Below the pieces are notes generated by a model that was not told the DNA's origin, searched no databases, and was given only the letters and a program-made list of their open reading frames with translations. DNA of 11,160 nt from Euperipatoides rowelli. Lineage: Eukaryota; Onychophora; Udeonychophora; Euonychophora; Peripatopsidae. How positions within the stretch are numbered: position 1 is the first letter of the stretch; the number at the start of each line of letters is the position of its first letter. The stretch is taken from the NCBI GenBank assembly GCA_003024985.2, contig PXIH01S0015972.1. One strand, given 5' to 3'. Below are positions 1-7,643 of the stretch, piece by piece. Both the position numbers and the translations under genes were made by a program.

Positions 1-920
1 TTTTTTTTTATCTTTTGAGTTTTCAAGAGAAGTAATTCTTCAATAGTTTAGATTCTTATAAAGCCTTGAATAAATACAGTGAATTAAACAGCTGGTCTGA
101 GTTGCCAATATCAAATACACTTATCTAATTCCCCCAGAAAAAAATAATAATAATGCTTATATTTTCAAGCATTGTCAAGTAATTGATTCATAAGGTCATT
201 ACCAATTTCTTCTTTTCTACATGATACTGACATTTTAGATAAGGTCACATTTTGAAATATTATGTTTACTTCTTAGCACACTAAGTCAGCAACCTTCAAC
301 ATGCAATCATTAATAATCTCACCAACATTGAATAATTTCCTTTATTTTGCTATCTCACATGCCACTACAAGACTGGAATGGAGAAAGACTTAATTAACAT
401 AAACAAGAGATTTGCAAATGGATTGTTGGGATTTTAGTTAAAACTGTCTACTTTTTTGTATCTACTTTCATTTGTAACAAATGCAGTATATCAATATAAA
501 ACCTTTGGGTTTTGATAAGCAAGATGTGGATGGGAAAAGATTGTTGTAACTCCAGTTGGACTAAGCAATCCTCAGCCCTTGGTTTGATATTAATAAAATA
601 AGAAATGTTTTGACACTGACTAGGTTAGCTTAGGTAAATTCTACTTAGGTTTATTAATAGATGGTATAATGTGTATAAATATTAAAACTTGGCTAAATTG
701 ACTAATAAGCAAATGGATAGATCTTTAATAATTACTGTAATATTATAGATAAATAAAAATATTAGTAATTGATGTGTATAGCACACACTGAAAGCAAAAT
801 GCTGTGAATAGAAGGCTGTTTACTTTCACTAGTTAATTTTCCCTAATTTTGATCAGCAAAGCCAGGGCAAAGGTAGCAGTGTGCACAAAGAAAATAATGA
901 AATGTTAAGTTAACTTACAA
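1..920. other. AT-rich non-coding spacer
   Basis: I see no gene, RNA or well-supported repeat here. The sequence opens with a T run at 1-9 and is AT-rich throughout, with stop codons frequent in every frame. Short words such as TTAGGTAAATT and TTGGCTAAATTGACTAA recur around 620-710, but they are too short to define a unit. It could be intergenic or intronic. Confidence 0.6.
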
Positions 921-924
921 GTGT

Positions 925-1162
925 ATTTGGCGATACATGACTGTATCTTAGGTAGTTGACTTGGTTAAACTAGAGCCTAGTAGCCGACAGAATTAGTGTA
1001 GTTTTAGTCACATGATCAAATGGATAGCAGCCTTTTTTTGTTTGTTTACAGTCCTAACCTTACCACAACCCTGAACCCTAACTCCAACTACGTACTAAAC
1101 CCACTTTTCTCCAACCCTATGATGATGAAGGGATAAATAATCATTTTTTGATCGATTTTGAT
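925..1162 (+). repeat. Dispersed repeat, copy A
   Basis: This stretch shares three ordered anchors with 9735-9950. They are ATTTGGCGAT (925-934 and 9735-9744), TTTACAGTCCTAAC (1045-1058 and 9845-9858), and a GATAAA...TTTTTGAT block (about 1132-1162 and 9918-9950). Spacing between anchors is similar in the two copies: 120 versus 110 bp, then 87 versus 73 bp. Sequence between anchors is only loosely alike, so the copies are old. The family is not one I recognise. It overlaps the MITE-like inverted repeat at 976-1262, and the two may be the same element. Confidence 0.4.
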
Positions 1163-1262
1163 AATTTTAACAGAATTTATGTCGGCCATACTGTTAATCA
1201 ACCGTTAACCAATCAGCGAGCACAGTTGTTAAAAATTCTCACTAATTCTGTCGGATTCTAGG
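976..1262. mobile_element. MITE-like element with 23-bp inverted ends
   Basis: The left end at 976-998 (CCTAG, three variable bases, then CCGACAGAATTAGTG in part) is repeated in inverse orientation at 1240-1262, matching 21 of 23 positions. The unit is 287 bp with no coding capacity, as expected of a miniature inverted-repeat element moved by an enzyme made elsewhere. CTAG stands at both outer edges, which could be a 4-bp target duplication or simply part of the palindromic ends, so the superfamily is not assigned. An AACCAATCA word lies at 1207-1215, and similar words occur in other repeats of this window. Confidence 0.5.
1053..1087. repeat. Degenerate CCCTAA-like C-rich patch
   Basis: The + strand reads as a run of imperfect CCTAACC, AACCCTGA and ACCCTAAC words, resembling the C-rich strand of the animal telomere repeat in decayed form. 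It lies inside copy A of the dispersed repeat, and the matching place in copy B (from about 9853) is not C-rich. It may be a decayed simple repeat rather than a true interstitial telomere. Confidence 0.25.
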
Positions 1263-1941
1263 TAATAGTGTACAGCATGCATGACATCTAGTGTTGTATA
1301 ATCGAACAGAATTGTTGACCATTTCACGATTTCGTAATAAGTTTTAGTTAGCAATTCCCCTATACAGTATGTACATAATACAGACGATTTTCTAACAATG
1401 TTATGTCTGTCAGTTGAAAGGAAGAAATTAATAGTAACAACAGTCCCAATCAATGTAAATTTCAATTTCTGGAGACTCGGGTAACAGGGAACTATGACAA
1501 GTCAACTAACTTTCTTTTTCTTTAAGTTGAGCATTCTTTCTGCCTATATGTTCTGACAACATATTCTGTGTTTAACAAAATATATTTATTACAATATAAT
1601 AAATTTAAATATAATATTTCATCAGCCTTTAAATAAATAATCCCAGATTTACGGTTTTATTTTTTTTTATTTTTGCTTCCTTATAATTAAATACAGTATA
1701 TAAAACTTACAAACTTTCTTTAACAAAAATATTTATTAATTTAAATAATGTTATTTCACTATTAAAATCAATCCTTGATAATTAATAAGAAATTAACCTT
1801 TTCTGGCCATAAATATTTACACATTTAAGAATTAAAACTAAAATTATTTTAACAATCAAATGTTTTAATAAATGCATAATATCGTTTAAACAAAACTAAA
1901 CATATTTATTACTTACCCTGCACAAGATCATTATTTCAACT
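1263..1941. other. AT-rich non-coding spacer
   Basis: No gene is supported. The minus-strand open frame at 1229-1465 has no recognisable domain and begins inside the MITE end. From about 1560 to 1900 the sequence is almost pure A/T with TTTAAATAA-type words. The 11-bp word CAAGTCAACTA at 1498-1508 is the inverse of TAGTTGACTTG at 953-963. Confidence 0.6.
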
Positions 1942-1975
1942 CCCCCCCCCCCCCCACACACACACACACAGACAC
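1942..1975. repeat. C14 followed by (CA)n microsatellite
   Basis: A homopolymer of 14 C (1942-1955) runs directly into a CA dinucleotide repeat interrupted once by a G (CAGACACAC). Such compound tracts are prone to slippage and to sequencing error, so the exact C count should not be trusted. Confidence 0.9.
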
Positions 1976-2283
1976 ACTTTCTTTGATGAGAATTACACTC
2001 ATAAGAAAGGAAACATAATCACTTGTTCCATTTCATTGGTGTATAAACAATCAGTAATGAATAACACTTTCTTTTTTACTTGGAAAAAAAAAGAAAAAAG
2101 AGTTCTTTAGCATGTAAATAAAAAAAATATAAAAAAATTGGTTGTTAGGGTCTTGCAGTTAATTCATATTGATTTGGCAGAAAATTCAATTATTGAGCAA
2201 TTTGTATCTCTAAAGCTAGTTCCCTTCTTTTTCCAAAACCACAATAAAAGTATCAGTTCCATAATATTTTAATGAGAAGATCG
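1976..2283. other. AT-rich spacer before the hAT insertion
   Basis: No gene or repeat unit is recognised. There are A-rich runs at about 2083-2099 and 2119-2137. The last bases lead into the target site of the hAT element. Confidence 0.6.
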
Positions 2284-3074
2284 GCATAGTCCAGGGGTCG
2301 GCAAACCACAGCTCGCGAGCCATATGAGGCTCTTTGAATAATTTTGTGTGGCTCTTCAAAAATAAAATTCAAAGTTACTAAAACTATCTTATATTAATTT
2401 ATAAAAAGATTATTCAGAAAGTATGTGATTTCATCAGTCTTATATTATAAAATAGCACAACTATGGAAGAGCAAATTGTCTATTATAATAAAATTAAATG
2501 TTATTTTGTAAATACGTTAATTTTTTTTTTAAAGCTCAATTCTGCTCATCTAAATTCTATTGCATTTTTTGAGATTTGGGCCATTCCCATTATCTGGCTG
2601 GGGAGAAAGTTACATTTTGTTATTTGAAGATTTTTTTCTGACAGTCATTTTCATGGGCTTGCATTGACATTAATTATAATTTTTTTTATTTTATATATTT
2701 TTATGTTTTTGTTTTTAGATAATTATTTGATAGTTTGGTTTAATTTTTTTATATTCATAACTGATATTTACTTTTGTAATAAATAACATTAAATAGAATT
2801 AACTACACCTTGAATACAAATCATTAGGATTGCATTCGAAAATTAAATTTTGCTTTTATTTTGTAAAATTTAAATTTTATGTTAACAGTGTAGGGTGTCT
2901 GCAAATAATTCTCACTTAATTATGGGATCCGCCATGTAATAAAGGTTAAGAACTGCAGCTTTAAAGTAACCTTATTTGTAAAAATATATGTATAGACCTT
3001 GAAACAATTTTAAATCATTGTGACAGATATGTTTGGCCTTCTGTCTGCAAAGTTTACCGACCCCTGGCATAGTA
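2284..3074. mobile_element. Non-autonomous hAT element with target duplication
   Basis: The element body is 2292-3066 (775 bp). It begins CAGGGGTCGGCAAAC and ends with the inverse, GTTTACCGACCCCTG, differing at one base. GCATAGTC (2284-2291) and GCATAGTA (3067-3074) flank it, an 8-bp duplication matching at 7 of 8 positions, which is the size typical of hAT transposases. The left subterminal part carries GCTCGCGAGC and repeated GGCTCTT words, a style familiar from animal hAT non-autonomous families. I see no transposase domain, so movement would have needed an enzyme supplied in trans. Many A/T changes inside suggest considerable age. Confidence 0.85.
2527..2966. mobile_element. Possible second hAT-like element nested in the first
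   Basis: Read on the minus strand, 2958-2924 gives CTGCAGTTCTTAACC followed by a T-rich stretch and GGCGGATCCC. This resembles the common hAT end of the form CAGNGGTTCTTAACC...GCGGACCCC. The opposite end would start near 2535 (CTCAATTCTGCTCATCT) and is only loosely similar. TTTTAAAG (2527-2534) and CTTTAAAG (2959-2966) could be an 8-bp target duplication with one mismatch. The right end is reasonably convincing; the left end and the duplication, in AT-rich surroundings, are weak. Confidence 0.35.
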
Positions 3075-3721
3075 TTGGGTGTTAAACCATAACCACTTGC
3101 TTATTATACCAAATGCATGAATTGTAAAAATTCATATGTGAACTCATAATTTTCTTTACTAAATTTTTGCCTAGATATGCTTATTTTTAAATTATGTCTA
3201 TTGAGTTTTAGACAAACAATATTTAATGTTGTGAAAGCAACAGTCTTAATTCCAAGTTATCTAACTTGTAAGACTATCCCCTACTTTAATGAATAAATAA
3301 AAGACTTAGAAGTTCTTTATGTACACTTTTACTAAAATAGTAATACATTTCCATTACACATAATCAATGATATCTGTAGCTTTTGCTCTTTTTTCTTCTT
3401 TATGGCTTCTAGTACTTTCTTATTTGTAAAAGTTAAAATATTTATCTGGCACTAGATCATTTAAACTTTCTTATGTATTTAAACATTTACCATTACTTGA
3501 TACCTGTTATTCTCTAATAACTAATATGCTCATAAATATTAGTTTATTATTTTTCTGTTTGGAATAAGTACATATATTTTGAACTAATTTTAACCATCAG
3601 AAATTATAGTATTTTAGCCTGACAAATACTCCTGAGCTTTCTTTTCTTTGATATAGTGTAATAATCATAGTCTACGGGAACATTTTTTATTTAATCTTCT
3701 GCTTTATTGTCATTTGTGTCT
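3075..3721. other. AT-rich spacer; no LTR recognised
   Basis: This lies downstream of the fossil retrotransposon pol (minus strand), where a 3' LTR would be expected. I find no matching copy on the other side of pol and no clear LTR termini. No gene is seen. If an LTR remains it has decayed beyond recognition by eye. Confidence 0.5.
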
Positions 3722-4425
3722 TATTTTACTAGGAGTACAACATTATATTTGCATTTAACTCTCACTAAAATCAGCGATTTCATAAACAAGATCATTTATT
3801 TTCCATTTAATCACAAAATGACCATCCCACAGCTTGACAAATTTCGCTGTAAATAATTTTGATGTATCTCATTGTGATTGTTATTTCAACAACTTCATGA
3901 ATTTTAACCATTTTGACTTCTAATCTTTGTCAATATTTTTAACATTATCATATTATCACATGGTAGATTTAATTCCCTGTTTATGAACAGTTTGGTGAAT
4001 CCTGTTGTAGCATTTGGAAAAGAGCTCATTGGTAGTATGAATTACAGCAGAAGATGATGCCAAATATAGTTTTTTTTAGTTCACAAATGCCTGTATCATT
4101 TGCTTTAAACTTCAGTTAAAATGTTCTGTGAAATTACATTGTACTTGGTAATAGCTTGTGCAAGCTGGCTCAGTTTTCCAAATCTTACACAACCCTACAT
4201 TAACCCACAATATGAAATGTGGTCATCATTTGATAAAATTCAGAATGGGACACCAAACTCACAGAAAAAGCCTTTTGTGTATCATGTGACTTTGTTAGTA
4301 TTAGAATTTCTGATTGGAATGTCTTCTACCCATTTCAAATAATGATCCACTATAACCAATATAAAGCATTGGATTCTTGACCTAGGGACAGACCCATGAC
4401 ATCCACACAGATCAACCTTCATTGA
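3722..4425 (-). pseudogene. Integrase core and GPY/F-like C-terminus remnant
   Basis: The core shows VDLCG (first Asp) and ILVIVDHYLKWVEDIPIRN (4369-4313), then FFCEFGVPF and LSNDDHIS, where the usual SDQG Asp appears as Asn. TSYYQVQCNFTEHFN follows (about 4160-4110); its Glu corresponds to the third residue of the DD35E triad. A stop then stands where Arg is usual, before SLKQMIQAFVN. NRELNLPCDNM (near 3995-3963) matches the GRELNLP motif. KLWDGHFVIKWKINDLVYEI (3832-3773) is the GPY/F-type C-terminal module with GPY changed to GHF. Homology fades near 3722, where the polyprotein would end. Confidence 0.85.
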
Positions 4426-4439
4426 CTCTGCCTTTTAAT

Positions 4440-4892
4440 TGATCACAGTACTTTCAATTTCTTATTACTTCTCTTTGTTAGTTGACTTTTGCATGGTTAA
4501 ATGCTGCCAATGAATCCAGTCTTTGATTCTTCCTATATATTATCAATGAACCACTATATGGTTCATCATGAAATTCTCTGATTACCTTATTCACTAGACT
4601 ATTTGTAATCACTGGTTTAGGTTCTTTCATGGAATTTATAGGTTGCTAACAAATGAGGATATTTTTTTTAATCAATTTTTTTGTAATACTATTTTCCTCT
4701 CAATGTTCTGCTGGATTTTTGTGTGGATAACATTTAACCAGTTGTCATCTAGTTGAGCTTTAACTAATTCATTAACAATTTTCATAAACAAGAAAGTTAA
4801 TACTATAACAATTGATGAGATACTATTCACTGTATAAGGAGGGAATATTCTTTCCTGTTGAAAATCTACATATTCCTCATATTTTAAGTTGG
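4440..4892 (-). pseudogene. Linker and integrase N-terminal region remnant
   Basis: After RNase H the frame runs through a poorly conserved linker to NELVKAQLDDNWLNVI (about 4770-4722), comparable to the KAQ-x-D-x-x-L segment before integrase. Further on, VIREFHDEPYSGS (about 4590-4550) matches the His-containing start of the HHCC zinc-binding module (LHDxPxxGH), with the His of GH replaced by Ser. A CDQ word near 4445 may be part of the CxxC pair. Most of this module is scrambled by frameshifts. Confidence 0.7.
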
Positions 4893-5255
4893 TTCCCCAT
4901 GATAAAACATCATGTAAGATATTGTCTTTGCCCTGTCTATATATGACATCAAAGTCATATCCTGTAATCTTAAGGCACATCTTGTTAAATGATCATAAAT
5001 ATCATGCATATTCAAGAGCTATGTAAGTACTTTGTTATCAGTGTTCACTGTAAACCTGCTCCCTGAGATGTTACTTCTAAATTACTTTATTTCCTGGATT
5101 ACAGCTAGACTCTCTCTGTGACACTGTAGGTTATTTCTGTACCTTTCATGAATTTTCTAGCAAACTCTTCAACTTTTGATTTACCAAAATTATCTAGTTG
5201 TGAGAGCACGGCTCCCAAACCTTCTCCAGAAACATCTGTCTCCAGATAAAATCTC
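4893..5255 (-). pseudogene. RNase H remnant of Ty3/gypsy pol
   Basis: The domain opens with FYLETDVSGEGLGAVLSQ (about 5254-5201), whose TDxS Asp is the first catalytic residue of the family. It continues with TYSVTER, a frameshift, ESLAVIQEIK, a stop, then SGSRFTVNTDNKVLT with a further catalytic-type Asp. A stop replaces the usual Trp of the LTWLL motif. The end reads GYDFDVIYRQGKDNILHDVL (4956-4900), the counterpart of the closing DALSR region. A frameshift separates this last piece from the preceding ALRLQ. The acidic residues are still visible even though the frame is not. Confidence 0.85.
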
Positions 5256-5309
5256 ATCATTAATTAAAGATCTTGTTAAATTCTGGAATGCCAATTCACA
5301 ACTTACTGC

Positions 5310-5690
5310 CAGACCATGTAAATTTTATACTTTTCTTAGTCAATTCAAATAACAGTTTACTAATAGCTGCATAATTATCTACATGATTTCTTAGCCAGAC
5401 GCATATTTCTAAAAGTCATTGTATTTCTTTTACATTCTTTGGTTTGTTAAAACTCTTATTGCTTTTAATGCTTAGGAATCTATTTTGGTTTTATTTCCTA
5501 CAATGATCTTTCCAAAAAATTAGATTATTTACATTTTTTTTTTAATTTATTAAAAAGGTTTTCTTTCCAAAAGCGTGTACATACTACTTTCAGATCTTTC
5601 AAATGCTGGTCAAAGGTTTTTGAAAAATTAGGATGTTGTCAATGCAAACTAGAGCGTACCTCCTACCAATCCCTTCATGTGTTCAAATTA
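5310..5690 (-). pseudogene. RT palm/thumb remnant with altered YxDD
   Basis: Near 5650-5590 the minus strand reads LVCIDNILIFSKTF, the counterpart of the (Y/F)xDD-ILIFS motif of Ty3/gypsy reverse transcriptase. Here Tyr is Cys and the second catalytic Asp is Asn, so the metal site is lost. It continues as QHLKDLKVV and, after stops and frameshifts, as NKPKNVKEIQ (about 5450-5421), one in-frame stop, then NYAAISKLLFELTKKSIKFTW (last part near 5310), matching the thumb and connection region. Motifs N-terminal to the YxDD are absent beyond about 5690. Loss of the second Asp could be post-insertion decay. Confidence 0.85.
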
Positions 5691-6794
5691 AAAAAATTCT
5701 TAAGTCTAATTTTAAATAAATATATTCATTCATTTTTAGTATGATTATTATTTTGTATTTTAATTATTTTTAATTTTTAATTAATACATAGATTTTCAAA
5801 ACTGATAGCATTTGTACCATGAATGTAATTTATTTTCTGTTGATGGAAATAGCCTATTGTTTTTAAAATTGTGAGCAATACATATGCTTTGTACAACATA
5901 ACATCTGGCTCACCTGGTGAAGACTGGTGGTGGACTATCTCCAAGATCTAAAACCTGAAGATTCTGGCAATGTGTTTGCTCATTTAAAATTGTTCAAAAG
6001 TCTGAAGACACAACAAAAAATATTTATTGAATATCTCATAAAATGATATACTAGTGATTATAATGTAAATGTTATTAAGGATTAATATTTGGCTTTTTTA
6101 AATCTATACATTTTTATCTGGCATCTTACTGTGACACAGGAACTGATAGCTTAAGGTATATCAAATAGTGGTTTATGTACCAACACCAGTCCATGATACA
6201 TCACTTTGAGAAGATAATTTAATAATTATTATTTCTAACATTATAATAATTACATAATTAAAATAATTACTAATCTTTCCTGTGATCACCTTTTTAATAA
6301 GAAAAACAATTTTTAAAAAAATTAAAAACTTTAGTAAAGAAAAACATTGAACACTATTATGTTAATTATGATTTAATCATTCAAAATGTTTTTGATTGTA
6401 TTAATGTTGCATTAAGACATAAATATAACATACCCTGACGATAATTTCACCCATATGAAGCTTGTAGATGAGTTTACAAATTGCCAATGTCTCCGAATTG
6501 ATAAATTCCATCCTCAATATTATCATCCTTCAACACTATTAGGCACAAGTTTATTTTCTGTATAAAATTATAATATATTTAAAATATTTTTAATAAAAGC
6601 AGCATCTGTTTAAGTTATTTATAAATTTAAAAAAAAAAATGTAATTTTATTCATTTAGATAATATCAACAAGAACCTTCTCTTGTGTTGTAAGAATAAAT
6701 ATATCTGCAACTATTACATAAGCAGTGATGATATAAATTTGTTTTTTTAAATATTAGAAAAATATTTTGTCTAGAATTGATGTAAATGTAAAGA
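5691..6794. other. AT-rich spacer upstream of the pol fossil
   Basis: The N-terminal RT, protease and gag of the Ty3/gypsy element should lie here on the minus strand, but I recognise none. A less AT-rich island at about 5903-5960 (CTGGCTCACCTGGTGAAGAC and following) has no domain I can name. From 6210 to 6270 there are ATT/AAT-rich words. No other feature is supported. Confidence 0.5.
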
Positions 6795-6899
6795 CCCCTC
6801 CTTCTTTTCTTCCTTCCTTCCCTCCCTCCTTCCTTGTCGTATTTTACCACCATTCTTTCATTCCTTCACATCCCCTCCTTTCTTCTCCACTCTCCTCAG
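6795..6899 (+). repeat. Polypyrimidine (CCTT)n-type tract
   Basis: The bases at 6795-6835 are 41 pyrimidines without a purine, built from CTTC, CCTT and CCCT words. They are followed by a looser pyrimidine-rich stretch ending in TCTTCTCCACTCTCCTCAG at 6899. The last part looks like a textbook 3' splice acceptor. There is no recognisable exon after it, so a decayed microsatellite is the simpler reading. Confidence 0.7.
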
Positions 6900-7387
6900 A
6901 AAATATATTTCAATATATTTACAATATTACCCTTCAAATATATTGCACATGAAATTCATATCAAATACAAGAAATGTAGCTTTAAAACTTTTTAAGAGAA
7001 GTACTGCAGAGAAGCTGATATACATACAGTTATCATATTATACTTACAATAGTTTATTGTGAAGAATAATAGAATAAAGCTATTTTCTTATTGCCTCAAT
7101 ATAATCATAATGACTTATTTAGGCTTCTACAGAGAAGGTCTCCAATACGTTTTGATCCTTCTTGTAAATGTAGATGTGTGCATAAATTTGTTTTCTGCAG
7201 AGTTATTTTCAAAATCAATGAAATTTCTTGATACAATAACCAATCATATTCCTTGTCTTATTTCTAACATTTGTTATGGTTTTTAGTTTCAAAATGAATT
7301 GCAATTAATGTCTAGTATTTTGTAAAACATTTTTGTTTTACTTTATTTACTGTTTTATGAAAATGCATTTTCAAATACAATGTTTCC
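6900..7387. other. AT-rich spacer
   Basis: No gene is recognised. The open frame at 7059-7286 (75 codons) has no domain, its hydrophobic look follows from AT-rich codons, and I do not call it. AACCAATCATAT at 7238-7249 resembles the inverse of a word in the 112-bp repeat that follows. Confidence 0.55.
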
Positions 7388-7611
7388 AAACTAAATCAAT
7401 TGGGACAAAAACAACAGTGTGCTGCCCTCTACTTAGAAAACCAAAGATATGATTGGTTCAACGGCTAACAAGATGGAGAGCAAATGGATAGGTCTGCACA
7501 AACTAAATCAATTGGGACAAAAACAACAGTGTGCTGCCCTCTACTTAGAAAACCTAAGATATGATTGGTTAAATGGCTAACAAGATATAATGAAATTGGA
7601 TAGGTCTGTGT
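7388..7611. repeat. Tandem dimer of a 112-bp unit
   Basis: Unit 1 (7388-7499) and unit 2 (7500-7611) are head to tail and align without gaps. I count 12 differences, about 89% identity. The first 54 positions are identical and most differences fall in the last third. Each unit contains GTGTGCTGCCCTCTAC and TGATTGGTT, and is less AT-rich than its surroundings. No open frame or RNA fold is obvious. It could be a recent local duplication, the start of a satellite array, or two repeats of a larger transposon's subterminal region. Confidence 0.9.
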
Positions 7612-7622
7612 AAAATATTAGA

Positions 7623-7643
7623 TGTTTACAATAATTGTAAACA
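7623..7643. repeat. Perfect 21-bp palindrome with paired TGTTTAC
   Basis: TGTTTACAAT and its exact inverse ATTGTAAACA flank a single central A. Each arm holds TGTTTAC/GTAAACA, the core recognised by forkhead-type transcription factors, in divergent orientation. It lies 11 bp after the 112-bp dimer and 5 bp before another perfect palindrome, TACCATGGTA (7649-7658). Whether it binds anything is unknown. Confidence 0.6.

Larger units (their letters stand above)
3722..5690 (-). pseudogene. Fossil Ty3/gypsy pol (RT-RNase H-integrase)
   Basis: Translated on the minus strand and followed across frames, this stretch is collinear over about 2 kb with the second half of a Ty3/gypsy (Metaviridae) polyprotein. 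The order is reverse transcriptase palm and thumb, RNase H, linker, integrase zinc-binding region, integrase core and the C-terminal GPY/F-like module. RT-RH-IN is the order of Ty3/gypsy and not of Ty1/copia. Gag, protease and the N-terminal part of RT are not recognised, nor are LTRs. Many in-frame stops and at least several frameshifts interrupt it, and key aspartates have changed, so it cannot make an active enzyme. The only long open piece is 4980-4672. Distances between motifs are near normal, so decay has been by point changes and small indels, not by large internal deletions. Confidence 0.88.

Noticed and set aside
1053-1087. True interstitial telomere
   Set aside because: Only scattered CCTAAC/ACCCTAA words are present, with no uninterrupted hexamer array; a decayed simple repeat fits as well.
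1229-1465. 78-codon open frame on the - strand
   Set aside because: It ends inside the MITE-like inverted repeat, has no recognisable domain, and its composition follows from AT-rich DNA.
4121-4342. 73-codon open frame on the + strand
   Set aside because: It lies antisense to the integrase core remnant on the minus strand and shows no domain of its own.
5903-5960. Host exon or missing N-terminal RT segment
   Set aside because: The less AT-rich island has no recognisable RT, protease or other domain in any frame I read, and is bounded by stops.
6665-6952. Two overlapping open frames on opposite strands
   Set aside because: Both owe their length to the polypyrimidine/polypurine tract, which lacks stops and gives Pro/Ser/Phe-rich or Gly/Arg/Lys-rich translations.
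7059-7286. 75-codon hydrophobic open frame
   Set aside because: No domain, no splice-site context that I can defend, and codons are simply AT-rich; a membrane protein is not supported.
7388-7611. CRISPR-like repeats
   Set aside because: There are only two directly abutting 112-bp units with no spacers, in a eukaryotic-looking region.
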